Source: Epiperipatus broadwayi | Lineage: Eukaryota; Onychophora; Udeonychophora; Euonychophora; Peripatidae | Reading direction: 5' to 3' | Length of the DNA: 64,000 nucleotides | NCBI GenBank assembly: GCA_028023455.1 | Contig: JAQFVV010006231.1 | Span: 6,524,036 to 6,588,035, forward strand | Shown here: positions 1 to 13,150 of the stretch, piece by piece | Layout: each line of letters opens with the position of its first letter | Numbering within the stretch: position 1 is the first letter of the stretch | Notes under the pieces: generated by a model | Database searches by the model: none | What the model saw: the letters and a program-made list of their open reading frames with translations, nothing else | Told to the model about the DNA's origin: nothing | Program-made: the position numbers and the translations under genes

Positions 1-46
1 TGGTCTTTTATAATCTCTTGCAATTGTCCATCTATTATCATCTCTT

Positions 47-1610
47 CTAGCAATATATCCAGCCCAACTCCACTTCAGTCTTAATTTTTTCAATGAGATC
101 AGTACCACCTGTTTGTTCTCTTAACCATATATTGCATTTTTGATCTTTTCTTGTTACTCCTAACATGCATCTCTCCATTCTTCTTTGAGTGGTCTGAAGT
201 CTCTGTATTGCTCTTCTATTAAGTGTCCAAGTCTCAGATCCATAAGTAAGAACTGGTAAAACACATTTATTAAAAACCTTCCTTTTCAAACACATAGGCA
301 AATTTCCTTTTAGTATCAAGTTATTTCAACCAAATTCTATGATTAATATTATCCATTATGCTTCCATCTGTATTAATAATCTGACTAAAATATTTGTAGC
401 TGTTAACTTCTTCTAACTCATCATAATCAATCTTTATTTTCATATTTTGAGAAAATCCATTGAACATTACTTTAGTCTTTTTAACATTTATCTTTAGTCC
501 TACTTTCATCTGATAACTCCTGCAACATTACCTGCAGCTCTAAAGCATTATTTGCAAAAATTACTATATCATCTGCAAAATCTAAATGATATAAATAATC
601 TCCATTTATTTTAATTTCTTTAGTTTCCCATTTTAATCCACAAAATACTTCTTGCAGAACTGTTGTAAAAAGTTTTGGAGATATGGAGTCACCCTGTCTT
701 ATATCCTTTTCAATGTTGATTTTCCTACTATCATTATGTAATCTAATTGTTGCTGTTGCATTTTTATAAATATTCTTTAAAATATGACAATATCCTGGAT
801 CTATACCTTGATGATCCAATGCTTTAATCACTGAAGAAATGTTTATAGAATCAAATGCCTTTTCATAATCTACAAATCCAAAGCATAATGGCAACTCATA
901 TTCATTTGCCCTTTCTATAACTTCTCTCAATATCTGAATATGATCTATTGTAGTAAAACCACTTTTAAATCCAGCTTGTTCTCTTGGTTAGAGGAAATCC
1001 AATGTTCTAAGTAGACGAGTTGTAATTATCTTGGTAAAATTTTTGTATAAAACTGATAAAAGGCTGATAGGTATGTAATTTCTAATATCTTTATCACTTT
1101 TTTTAAATATTAATATTAATACTGCATTCTTCCATTCATCTGGTGCATCTTTATTATTTAGACATTTGGTATATAACTTTGCTAAAAAAAATTTCTCTTT
1201 CTTCACCTTCTTTTAATATATCAATTATAGTTCCATCATTACCTGGAGCCTTTCCTTTCTTCATAAATTTAATTGCATGTCTCACTTTTTCATTTAAAAT
1301 TCTGGGCAATTCGGAAGATATAATAGATATAGGAGGTACTTGTTTTTTATTACTATATAATTCTTGATAGAAGTCTTCTTCCCATTTCATGATGTCATCT
1401 TTTTTTTAGCAATAATTCCATCTTTTTTCTTATTGCAGATATAAATTACACTCTTGAGACTTTTATTCTCTTCTATAGCTAGTTCACAGTTATACTTTCT
1501 TATATCATTTTCAACTCTTTTCTGCACCATTTTATAAAATTCGAGGTATTCAATCCTTTTTAATGCATCATTTTTGTATATCTTCATATTCTTTCTTTTC
1601 ACATAAATTC
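47..1610 (-). pseudogene. Reverse transcriptase region of LINE copy A, broken
   Basis: Minus-strand frames at 1154-1390, 988-1206, 481-930, 321-509 and 47-319 join in order into a reverse transcriptase. Landmarks: PDEWKNAVLILIFKK (N-terminal RT block), FGFVDYEKAFDS (first catalytic aspartate block), RQGDSISPKLF (block 4), LDFADDIVIFA (the FADD catalytic centre), GLKINVKKTKVM and then the thumb-like VLPVLTYGSETWTL. Both catalytic-site motifs are intact in residues, but frameshifts and stops separate the segments, so no active enzyme is made from this copy. A stop after GFKSGC/Q near 990 and a shift near 1200 are the clearest breaks. Confidence 0.85.
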
Positions 1611-1809
1611 TCTAGTCTCAGTAGAAATTTTATTGTTCAATTGCTGCTTTTTTTTACCAGCTATCTTTGTTGCAGTTTTTAAAAGTGTATAAGTTATTTT
1701 CTTATTAATTTCATTCAAATCTGAATCATGTTTAAAATCTACTAATACTTGAAACCAATTTGTAAGTTCTAATTTAAATTCATTAGAATGTTTCTGAAGA
1801 TTAGGAATA

Positions 1810-2701
1810 TCAACTGTAAATATTGTTTTTCTTAATAATTTTTGTCTCTTGTTTTGCATTAACACGTTTCTTACATCTTACTAATCGATGATCACTTCCT
1901 GTGTTAAATTTATTAAGAACATTACAGTCTTGAAATATGTATTTTCTATTAGTCAAAATATAATCCATCTCTGCTATACCTTCATTTGGATGCTTCCACG
2001 GCCATTTCCTTTTAACATTTTTTTCAAAAAAAGAATTCACAATATAAAGTATTTCTTTTTCTGCAAACTCCACAAGTCTTTGTCCTCTCTCATTTCTATT
2101 ATCATAACCAAAATTACCTTACAGCACTTTCATTTGTTTACCAATTCTAGCATTAAAGTCTCCCATAACAATTTTAAAATATTGTTTACTCTGAACATCC
2201 ATATAGAAATTTTCTACTACTTCATCACTATAAGAACTTGTTGGGGCATAAGTCTGAATTATTTGCATTTGGTATCTACTATTAAGTTGTATAATTAATC
2301 TTGCCATTCTGTCGGATACACCATCAATCTGCACAATGTTGTTCTTCCACTTTTTATATACAATGAATCCTATCCCACTTGTATTTCCAATATTTGTGTC
2401 TTTATAGTAGAGTATATGTCCACTTTTTAAATCAATTGTCTCTTCACCTTTTCTTCTAATTTCACAAAGTCCAATAATGTCCCATTTAATATGACAGTTC
2501 TTCTAATTCTTGCAATCTTTCTTCACTTGAAAGTGATCTGCAGTTGTAAGTACCTAAATAAAAAGTCGTCATCAAATGGTAGCCTGGATCCACAATCAGA
2601 GGATTCTTAGCACCCTCCACCTTTGACCACCAACCGCTGCCTTGGTTGGTGATTTTACAGCCTCCTGGGAATAAGGGCCATGCTTTATTTTTGTCTGTCA
2701 T
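1810..2701 (-). pseudogene. APE-type endonuclease domain of LINE copy A, broken
   Basis: Three overlapping minus-strand frames together give an exonuclease-endonuclease-phosphatase fold. Visible motifs, in order: LGTYNCRSL (start of the domain, about 2530), IIQTYAPTS (about 2260), VMGDFNARIG (about 2150, the GDFNA catalytic block), MDYILTNRK (about 1950) and GSDHRLVRC (about 1890, the final SDH motif). These are the usual catalytic landmarks of the enzyme that nicks the target DNA for LINE integration. The frame is interrupted near 2486, 2119 and 2073, and no single reading frame spans the domain. The domain sits upstream of the reverse transcriptase, as expected for this LINE class. Confidence 0.82.
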
Positions 2702-2990
2702 GATCGTATATATCTATTCGAAAAATATTTATCATTTACATATACATCCATTCTGCATTATCAGGCAACTGAGAAGAAAGACCATGGTGTTTTTTGATCT
2801 TAAACTTAGAGGTAAAAAACCAAAAAACTCACCAAGCTCGTTAAGGCGTGTTTATGAGCAGCCCATCCGTTTTCGTATACAGCTGCAATGACAAGAACAT
2901 ATGGAGTGGACATTAGGAATTTGCCCTGCTCAGCTCCTTTAAGGCCTCCAAGAGAAATCAAAGGGTCTTTTTTTAGTTAATAGCAAACTC

Positions 2991-5980
2991 CTTTCTGCAT
3001 CCCTATTATTGGTATCTACATGTAAATAAGTATAATTATTCTAATTCTAGAAAGAAAGAAAAAAAACAGAAAAAAGATCAAAGAATATAAAATTAAAAAT
3101 AAGTTTATGTAAATCAATTCATAAATAAGCAAAGTAGGATCTCATATATCATACACTGTACTGATCTTTAATTCTTTATTTATTAATTAATGATGGTTTT
3201 TTTTTAACTTTTTCTACAGCAAGCTTTTCTTTCTGAAAGATTGCAGCTCTCTATTATAATTTATATTGACATATTATTTCACTTGATATTATACCTTTTT
3301 AGACTGACTTTGAGATAATGAATACAAAGTAAATGATACCTAATTTTTCATGAAAACCATGTTCACTTTTACATAAAATACTTTTTTTAGGAAGTCAATT
3401 ACTAGTCATTCATTTTACATTTCTAATCCAATGATTATGTACTCTTACAATATTTAGATTCCGTACTAGGGAGCCCTGTGTAATATTTTTAATTGTTGTA
3501 GTCTTACAAATAACTAAGTTTTTTTTTATTTAATTAATATTTGTGAGAGTAAAAGAATGTAAATGTTTTTAATGTAATTTAAAATTGTAAATACTCAAGA
3601 ATATGTGTTGATAAGAGATTTCCGATAAATAATGTTAGCATCAATACTTACACAAAAAAAAATCTCTGTTTGCCACTCAACAATATATAAATCACACAGG
3701 TTAAAACATCAAATAGCTTTATTGCTTGAGAGTTTGTAAGAAGTTTAAGTGCCAGAACAGAACCCTAACCAAGGATCCTACATTTTAGAGTCTGACACTC
3801 TACCACTGCATTAAACCATGCAATTCTCACAAACAAATAATCATCATGATATTTCTTAAATTGAATAAGAAGCTTGTGAAATAACGTTTGTGTATAAATT
3901 CTCTAGATCTTATTGACTGCAATTGTGTTATTATTATTATTATTTGTGTTGGAATATGAATTTATGAAGATGATTATTTCATGAAATATTTAAAAAAAAA
4001 AAAAAAACAACTGTATACAGATTGTTTATGTGATTATTGAAGAGTACTACTTCAATGCTATTAATAGATTTGTAAAGGAAGTTTCTTTGCTCATTAATAA
4101 AAACTTGTGAAACAAGCCTTGTTATAGTAAAATGTCCTCTAAAGAAATTTTTCCAAAACAAGAAGTAAAAGATGTTGAAATTTAACATTTTTGGACTTCA
4201 GTTAATATAGCCATGAGGTCTGAGAATATTATACATATTCAAAAAAAAAAAAAATTGCTTTTAAATACAGTTTTAAAAAAAAGTATTGAAAGGTGATTTT
4301 ACATCTATGTAATGATATCGATTTCTTATTTTATATAGATCCATTATTTTTTATTTGTTTGTCTAGAAATTAGACAACAAAAAAACAAACATTTTTTTAT
4401 TTAAATTTATATTTGCAGCATTTTTTTCTCATTATATTTAGAAAAGTAAATAATAAAATCAATGGATTTTGAAAAGAAATGTTTGATTGGAATTATTCAT
4501 ATTATGGTAGATAAAGTGCTATTTTGGCTCGTTGATATTTTTTGCGCTTGTATCGAGCATTTACTCATTTAACTTAGAAATATTTGTGCAGTGAAACTAA
4601 TTGTTAATCCTAAACTTTTATTTTAATTTTTTGTATATGGAAAGATCCAGGTGATAGAATAAATTTTATTTAGATTATGATTTGATACAGAATATATTAG
4701 GAACAATTTAAGAGTGTTTGTGACCCATCTTGGAGCTATTTTTCAAAGAATTAGAAGTAAATCTGATTAACAAAGTAAATAAAAATAAATGAATAATTAT
4801 TTGATAGGTATTCACTAGATCAGGTAACATTAAAGCACTCTAGGACAAGTTGAATGCAATACTACCATTAAATAAATCCAAATGGAAATTTTACCCACAC
4901 TCTAATAAGTCAAATGCTCTTAAATTCTATGAGAATTAAATCTGTTAATGTGATTCCAATAAATGAAGATTAAATCCAACTAGTTTTGTTGTTGAATCAA
5001 AAAAAAGAAATCTGTTAATGCTCTTGCATGAAAATATTTCCTACATATAATTTATTATTGTTTGAAGAATTTCTTGGCTGTATATCTACAAAGATTATGT
5101 CTTGAGTTATTGGTAAATATGATCTAAATACTTTTTCATACATTTTCTGTGATATCTGTTAGAGGTTTATGTCTAATCTTTGATAGATGAAGAAAATAAA
5201 ATAGGTTATGTTCCAAGGTTATGCCTAATTAGCATAAGATAGAACTGTGTTTCAGTCTATTATTGTAGAAAGTTACATTCAATTTAAGAAATTTGTTTGT
5301 GTGTGTTATCATAGAAAATTGGACAGAATATTTTTGCAAACTATATATATTTTTATTAAGAGAATTTTTCTATTTCTGAGAGGATTTTTTTTGCGAAGTC
5401 GGGATAATTTCATCAGCATAGATAAATTTATTGCATTGTATTTCTGAAAGATCACAGATGAAAATATTAAACAAAGTAAGTGAAAGAACAGAACTTTGTG
5501 AGAGACTATTCTGTAAAATTTTTTATTTATTGCAATTATCATTTATCTGTTGGAGAATATTTTATAACATAAGATTATGGTTTTTCTGTATTTAAAAACC
5601 TTAGAAACTTTTTGTAATCTCTTTTTTCAATCAGAGGCATAAGCTGAAGTTAAATCTATAAAAGTAGCATCAATCTTTTTAAAATTTAGATATTAGGAGT
5701 AACAAACATTGATAAGCTATTACCAATGATGATTAAACCATCTCTTGTTCATAGTATTTTATTCCGTAATTAAAAAAAGAATAAAAGCTTGTTAGAGCTA
5801 TTGGTATGCTCCCTATATTACATTACTCCACTTACCTTCAGGCAGAGAACTGTCATACATTGTAATGAACTACTCTTTTTTTTTATTTGATTTTGTTGTA
5901 TTTTTAAATTTTTTATTCAGCATTTGAAATGAAAAAACATAATTTAAAAAAAAGTTAAATGTTTTATATTATCAATTTAG
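2991..5980. other. Non-coding, probable WDR45 intron; one tRNA-like SINE relic
   Basis: No coding exon is recognisable. Because the next feature is an internal WDR45 exon with a good acceptor, this stretch is most simply intron. It holds A/T homopolymers, a poly-A run at about 3993-4006, and a tRNA-like relic on the minus strand at about 3735-3835, whose sequence resembles an internal RNA polymerase III A box and B box. I looked for the preceding WDR45 propeller exons (the HIF and FRRG-type blades) and did not find them, so they should lie upstream of base 1. Confidence 0.5.
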
Positions 5981-6099
5981 GTTACAAAAAATGGGTTTTA
6001 GGGGTACTTATGTTGAGTCTCAATGGGCGTTAGCTAATTTTACAGTTGCTGCTGAGTGTGCCTGCATATGTGCATTCTATTCAGGATCATCTGTTGTTG
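5981..6099 (+). CDS. WDR45: WDR45/WIPI4, penultimate coding exon
   Basis: This exon encodes part of the C-terminal propeller blade of WIPI4, a PROPPIN-family WD-repeat protein that reads phosphatidylinositol 3-phosphate and works with ATG2 in autophagosome formation. The translation contains [18 protein letters not shown] followed by [10 protein letters not shown], which matches the strongly conserved ESQWALA / PAESACICAF region of animal WDR45 as I know it. The exon is bounded by an acceptor (tatcaatttag before 5981) and a consensus donor (gtaagt from 6100). It enters completing a codon with one base and leaves with one base (G), exactly the phase needed by the exon at 16307. The residues at FYSGSSVVG replace the usual FG(n)...VIA stretch and shorten the loop. 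Upstream exons, including the lipid-binding FRRG motif, are outside the window. Confidence 0.93.
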
Positions 6100-9000
6100 G
6101 TAAGTATTTATACAAACTTATCAGATAATAAATAATATCTGTGGTTGTTAGCAATTTTAATCAACTTTTATTACCATTTCTAAGTACCAATATAAATTTT
6201 ATTATTATTATTATCATCATTATTATTATACTAAGCATCTCATGACTTGGTTTTTCTCTTTTATGCAATAATATATGTCTGTGAATAAAAGTAAATATAA
6301 TTGTTGTTTTGTTTACTTTTTTTGTTGTTGATTTAACTTAGTTGTGAAAGTAAGAAACTGTAAAAAAATGAATTTCTTATGAAAGTTTGAAAATAAAGAA
6401 TATTTTTTAGAGATGTTATCTTTAAAAATATTTTATTAAGTTCATGATATGTTATGTAAATTGACCTTTTAGAACATAGAGATTTTAATAACTGTTTGGG
6501 ATTTTCAGTATTATCATTGACTATCCATCAAAAGCAATTCCATGCATCTGCTTTATTCCAGGTCTGTCTTATCTCTTAGTTCTCCATAGATCCTTGCAAC
6601 ATATTTTTTGTATTTTCTCAGTTTTTCATGGCAGTGTGTGCTCATTCTAATTCTTCTAATAAGTTTTTTTTTTTAATGTTCATTACTCTTTCTTTTTTTT
6701 TATATAGCGTATATTAAATAAATCTCTTTAAAAAATCATTTTTTCTTGCACATAACTATATAAATTGTTGATAAACTTGATTAAATTGGTTAGCAGTTTT
6801 GCTTTTTACTCTATTTGCATCATATGTATCAGAAATTAAAGGAATTGATATATGTATATGTGTGCATTTCATATAATCATCCTAGAGATTTATCCATTAC
6901 ATGAATTTATTATTATATATTTTGGCCCCCCCAATGATTTTATTATTATACCTGCTTGAGATGCTTGCAGATAGTTGTGTTTTGCTTTGGGTATAGAGAC
7001 ATTTCTCCTTATTATTGTGTATATATTTGTTTTATAATATGGATGATTAAGAAGTCTGTTTATTGTTGTCTATATATTTTTTAGTGGCACGCATGTGTTA
7101 ACATGTATAGTGATTAAGGCTGCTCTATTTTTGATTGTTTGTTTCATAAAAAAGTGAAATGTCATTATCAAACTTCAGAGATTATTTAATAGTATTATAA
7201 TCAAAAAATTTTGGAAAAAAATAATATTTAAACTATCAGCTTTCAAATACACTGCAGGCTTGCTTGAAAAGAGTTAATTAATATTCAATCTCTATCATAT
7301 TGAAATAACTCTGTGGTATTTAAACCCTATAACTGAGCTGTATATTATGCTTAATTAAATTGATAATATTGTTTTGTTGATTATTAGATTTGTCTAGCAT
7401 TTTGTTTACCATTGTCTGCTCTGCCAATTGCTATTTGCCAAGAATCTCTGTTCTCCACAACTTAGAGGCGATTTTAGTTATTTGAGTGATGGTACAGCAG
7501 TAGTAGGTATTTATATTTGCTATCCTCATCAATAAACTATAAATTTCTTGACTAGAGATCTAGTGGCATCTTCTGATGATGGATAATAGGTGTTTGCTGT
7601 CTGTTGCGTATTTGTCATAAATAAATGAGGGATTTTACTGCTGGATATTAAAATTGTTAAATAATTGAATAAAAAGATTGTGAAAAATGTGAAGAAGTGT
7701 TTTTTTTAAATAGATTTATTTAATTTTTTATTTTATTTAATTCCTTTAATATTTCTACAGTTGCTAATCTTATTTTTATAATTTAACAGTTTTCATTTTT
7801 TTTTAAATGTACATATCAAAAGCTGGTCTTTTCTCTTTTTTTCTAGTTTCTTACATACTATGTTTCATTTCAAAAAACTAGCTTCTGTTTTAAATCTGAT
7901 TTCAGTGGTCACAAAATAATTTTTATAAAAGTCTGTCAGTTTTTATTCTTATATCTTTGTTACTGGTTTCTTATCAGTTAATTTGTAAATATGTAAAAGT
8001 AATAATCTGCTTTGTTTTATTCTGCCAACCTGCCACTATTTATTTTTTATCATTTTATATTTGTATTTCTTGTTGTAATCATAGCTGTATTATATTTTAT
8101 TTTGAACTTTCTATAAATTTCATCAATCTTACTTAATAATTTGTTCTACAAGCATTGCTATAGTAACAGCAAATCTGATGCAGAGAATTTCAATTTTAAT
8201 TTTACTCTTATCAAAGCAATTCATATCAAATGTAAGCACCAGAAGTGATCGAGCTGATCAGCACTGCAATAAATCATATAGAGCAGATACATAATGATAA
8301 CGAACATTTACTGAATCAAATGTTAACTCTTTGTCCCACTTCTATGTCTTTCAATAATAGTTTTCACTTGTCCAATAAGATCTTTTGTGTCTTTTTATTT
8401 ATAGCAATATTTAAGAAACATGTACAGTGAAACTTAAAATTTTAAGATTTTTACATCTCACTGCTTAGGCTTCTTGTTTAAAGGAATTGTAAATATTGAA
8501 AGCAAAGCTGATGGACATTTTGAATCATAAATTTTATCATGATATTACAAATTCTTCAGTTTTTTTAAATTTCCCATCTATTATCTTCAGTGATTCAGTA
8601 GAAATTTCGAAATCCATTAGTCTTCATTTCATCAGTAACTTTATTAAACTTTTCTTTTTATAATGTAAACTATTTAAATATTTTTTCTGTTTTTTCAATT
8701 CATTTATTCTCTTTACTAATAAATTATCAATCTTTTTCTTCAGTCATTATTTTATTTCTGTGACCATTTTTTTTATTATTATTCAAAACTTGTTTATAGT
8801 TCTTCTGTCTCACGACATTTATTTTGTTTTATATGTTACTTGCTTTAATTCTTAGTTCAACTTTAAATACTCATATCTTCAAAATTTTTTTAATAATCAT
8901 TTGATAATTAATCTAAAGATTACTGTTTTGCTCTTCTCATCTGCTACTTTAATAAAAAAAAAAAATTAATATTTTCCATCTTTTTTAAGAATTATTTGTA

Positions 9001-9795
9001 TTCTTCTATAAATATATATTTATTTATTTTATTCAAGAAATTTATTTTGTTTGTTTTTCAGGCTGCTTAAAGGCACATTCTTATTGAAATGATGAATTCC
9101 ATCTACCTTTCATTGGTCACCATCTTTCTTTTCATCATAACATTTTTAAGCAATATTTTCTCTAATGAAATAAATAACTACTTAATATGAGTGAAATAAT
9201 AGAATTCTTAACCTCATCACTTATGTTTCAAGTGTTCATTTTTCTTACTTTCTATGGTTTTCACAATAGTCTTTACATGAAATTTATAAGTATTACTATC
9301 TTTTTTTATTTTTTATTGTCCATACTTCACATCCACCAAGAATCGCAGGAAATAATATAAATGATTCTATATAATCTATCTAAAAATATTTTCATTGCAT
9401 ATCTTTTCAATAGAAGTGTTAGTCTTGGCTGTTAAATACTGTTGTTGGTGATCTGATCCTGATATCTATTCACAAATTGTCTTACTTAGTGTATTTTTTT
9501 TTATAAATAAGTTTTGTTATATCTTAAGCTCATAGATATGTTCTTTTCCACTAAATCCAATCAAAAAATATATACACTCTCCTTTTTTCCTTTCCAAAAA
9601 CATTATTTTTTCCATCACCATATATATACATTTACTTGTTTACCACATCCAACGTTTCATATATATTTTGAAAGAAAAAAAAGAGATGAGTGCTATTGTT
9701 AAAAAGGTTTTAACGACTGTGATAATAAATAAAAAATATTTAAAATTATGGGGGGGGGGGGGTAGAACAATCTTGTAGTATTTAACTAAAAATTT

Positions 9796-10335
9796 GTGCT
9801 AATGGTATTTTACTTGTTGAACTGTTTTCATCATCTAATTTTAATTGTTAAATATCTTTAGAAAATTTTAAACTTTTCAAATACATTCTACTGTTAGTAA
9901 TAGCACACAGATTAATATATAACACAACATTTTGAATGGTATTATTTTCCTCTCTTTTTTAGGTATTGCTGGGATGACCAGAGATGTTAGTAGCAAGGTA
10001 ATTGAACCTGAGACTTTTAGATTCATGAATTTAAAGCAATGTTCTAACCAACTAGGCTAGAATCGAACCAGGCACTTATAAATTCTTGAATACTAAATTT
10101 AAGGTAATTCTTTAACCATATAGACTATTCTAGCCTAATGGCTTTAAATTCAATATTCACGAATGCAAAGATCTCAGATTTGATTTCCTTGTTAGTACTA
10201 TCACTGGTCAGGCCAAACATTTGAAGAAGAAAGAAATCATAATATTGGGTTATATACTAATCAGTAGTATTAAATGATGTAAATAGTCCAACATATAATT
10301 ACCTTACCATTATCACAAATTTTCAGAGAAATAAA
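9796..10335. repeat. tRNA-derived SINE pair in inverted orientation
   Basis: A minus-strand copy (about 9796-10075) and a plus-strand copy (about 10120-10335) face away from a short spacer. The head of each resembles a tRNA: read on the minus strand, agcctagttggttagaac matches an A box and ggttcaatt a B box. The tail of the first copy (gtgctattactaacag, then a T-rich stretch) recurs in the SINEs near 24.8, 25.5 and 59.9 kb, which defines one family. The pair lies inside the WDR45 intron and could fold into a long hairpin in the pre-mRNA. Confidence 0.7.
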
Positions 10336-11308
10336 GTATTGTAATTCTTAAAATTAATTTATGAAATTATTATTAATATTATTGAATAAAAAGTTACTAA
10401 AATGAATAAATGAAATCATAGACCCTTACTAAATATTTTTAATTAGATTAAAATTTGATACATTATCAGTTTTTTATCTTTTTGTTATGTGATAAATTTA
10501 ATTTATTTTTGGCCAGTTATATTTTATTATCTAGAATCAAAAAGAAAGTGAATTGTGTATGGATATTAATTGAATCACAACTATTTATGATAGATTAATA
10601 ATATGAAGGAAAGATAATTATCAGATTATAAATAAGTTTTAATAATTAATGCATGCACGCGTGATTGCTCTCTCCCTCTATATATATTTATATAAACTAA
10701 GCTGTTGAAGTAATTAAAGATAATAACCAAATTGAAGTCACTGTTTGATACAACCAGTTTGTAAACAAAGTTGATATATATTTTTGTCTACTATGTGAAC
10801 TTGATATGTCCTGTATTAACTAATTTACTTAGGATATCTTTCATGGATCAAGAGTGAACGCTACTGGTCATATAAATGACAAAAATGATATTATCTATTG
10901 AACTATAATATTTCTTGGCACTTTCTAGATGGATGATAAGAAAGGAGAGAAAATATGATAGGGATAAGTGAAAACTTAGTAAAGTTAGGAGAATGATGAA
11001 AAGGGATTATGAAACTTAGGTTGTTTTAAGATTGATTATAAGATTAAAACATTTGCAATAAGTTTAACAAAAAAAAAGATTTGGCATTCATTTTAAATGG
11101 GAAGTAAGTGAAATTATTTAGTTATGTGCATAAATATTTAGATGTTAAATACAATAAGTTAATATAAATAATGTAGTTAATAATTTATATAAGTATTAAT
11201 AATGAACAAAAGTTATAATTTTATAAAGATTTAAATTTTACTTTGTTATGTATCATAATTAAATAAGAATATTTGTGTTTTAATTAAAATTAGAATACAG
11301 TTATAAAT

Positions 11309-11802
11309 TAAGGTGTCCATATGTCCTGGTTTTCTCAGATTTGTTACAGTTTTATCTCTTGTCTGTCCCAACATATTCTTTCGGGACAGTTAATTGTCAC
11401 AGTTTTTTTAACAACTCATTTTTATTTTTACTTTTAATTTTAACTTTATATTTGATTTTTTTTTTTTTTATAAATTAATATTTATTCATTTAATATTTTA
11501 TAATTAATTTTTTGATGGGTTAATCAGTAATTTACCCAAAATGGAAGTGGCTCTTCATTATTTTGGTACGTTAATAATCTGTGTTTCAATTTGTGATTTT
11601 GTTTTAATAGATAATATATGAATACAAGCAATTGTCTTTTGCATTTATTTATATTATGAAGTAAGTATATTGTTAGTAATGTAAATGTGATTATATGTTT
11701 TTTTATTTTTTTATTTCGTATTCAGAAATATATAGTAATCTGCAATGAAGTTTTTGTTTTGGTTGGGTGTCCCGGTTAGACCCTGTGGAAATATGGACAC
11801 TA
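11309..11802. mobile_element. hAT-type MITE with intact 8-bp target-site duplication
   Basis: A 494-bp non-coding element starts TAAGGTGTCCATAT and ends ATATGGACACTA, so the ends are inverted copies built on GTGTCCATAT. It is flanked by exactly the same eight bases, TTATAAAT, at 11301-11308 and 11803-11810. An 8-bp duplication with short imperfect inverted termini is the signature of hAT-superfamily transposons. It has no open frame of note, so it must have been moved by a transposase encoded elsewhere. The perfect duplication suggests the insertion is not very old. Confidence 0.75.
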
Positions 11803-12959
11803 TTATAAATATAAAAAAATAATAATCTAAAGTTAATTAAGGTAACAATGGGGTTTATTAGGTGATGAAATGTAAAAAAAAAGGAGATCAGAAGTTTGGA
11901 ATATTTCTTGTGTAAACATAATTAATTTTAAGACCTAATAATTTAATTTGATTGGTCACTGCTCTAAAAGACCAAAAAAGAACATTTTTATTTGCTTGTT
12001 CTTTTTTGTTCTGGGTGCTGAAGATTCAGTTCATGTTAAATACTAACTGACAATGATATTACTTTGCAGAGCTGTGAAACCTAAATATAAATGGAGTTTC
12101 GATATCACAATAAATGAACAAAGATCACTTGTCTCTATGAATTCTAGAAACTATTCAACAAAAGAAAATGTATTTTTTCACATTAATGCTTTAAAAAAAA
12201 AAATCATGGATCATTAATCATGAATGTAAATCTGCTTATTTTAAATTATTTACTTCCTACACACAAGAAGTGAAACTGATGCTGCTTATCACTTGCCTTC
12301 TTTTTAAATGAAATCAATTGCAAATAATATGCATATATAAAGTCTGAAAGAAAAAGAACTCTTTCATTTTAAGCATGTATTTTAGTTAATTTTTTATTAT
12401 TCTTTCGAATTGTCAAATAATATTGTTAAGCAGCAAATATAATAATTATTGTTTTGTAATTTAGAGTAACAAGATTTGGGTTTTTAATCAAATTATTTAT
12501 GGGAATAATGCTGTATGTTATTTTTAGATTGTAAGGTCAATAACAGCTCTGCTCATTATTTTAGAGGACTAAGATAATTTTAAGTTGTTTTTTTTTTTAT
12601 ATATATATAAATTATGATAAAAGGGAGGGCATTGACTTTATCAGCCTAAAGGAAGTGGCTATTGACTCTCATTACTATCATAGTCTAAAAAATATGTATA
12701 TATTTTTTAAAAAAACCAATTATATAGCAGATAAATACTTTTGAAAAGCTGTTTAAATTAAAACATAATCCTAATTAAAGTAATTACATAATATTGTTAT
12801 AAATGTAAGATTTAATCAAAAATGCAACAAATTACCTAAGAAAGCAAGATACATAACATGACTATGGTTATTAAAAAAACAAAAGACACCAAAATATACT
12901 GAACTGGATTAGGTCTGTATGATTAAAGAAGTGAATTGGCTAATAGCTTTATAGTTAAC

Positions 12960-13150
12960 TAAAAAGATTTTTTAAAAAAAAAAAAGGGGGGGGGGGGCTC
13001 TTGAGGAATACATTAGATTCAAAGATTCAGGTGCACTATTATCAGATACAAGGTTCCTTACTAATGAAAGCCATTAGCTAGAAACTAACCTGGGAATATT
13101 GGATAAATATTAGAGTTTGCACCAGATGACACTATTATGTGAAAAAATTT
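12960..13150. repeat. Fragment of the 35-kb fold-back element family
   Basis: After a poly-A run and a 12-base G run (12986-12997), the sequence shares several phrases with the right arm of the 35.1-35.7 kb palindrome: a run resembling gattcaggtgcactattatc, then agctagaaactaacctggg and ttggataaatatta. This is the internal part of that element without its terminal repeats. Confidence 0.55.

Larger units (their letters stand above)
1..2990 (-). mobile_element. RTE-like non-LTR retrotransposon, copy A (3' end off the window)
   Basis: A LINE lies on the minus strand, with its 5' end near 2990 and its 3' end beyond base 1. Read 5' to 3', it carries a leader, an APE-type endonuclease, a linker, a reverse transcriptase and a C-terminal region. 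It is broken into many short frames by stops and shifts, so it is dead. A second copy in the same orientation (49010-52282) matches it line by line, including the 5' end: both start next to the same sequence around the words aaggcctccaagag. That shared start suggests both were inserted full-length at the 5' side. The protein resembles the family often annotated as craniofacial development protein 2-like, which belongs to RTE-type elements. The clade is inferred from memory of the motifs. Confidence 0.88.

Noticed and set aside
3735-3835. tRNA gene on the minus strand
   Set aside because: Only weak promoter-box similarity is present; the arms do not pair.
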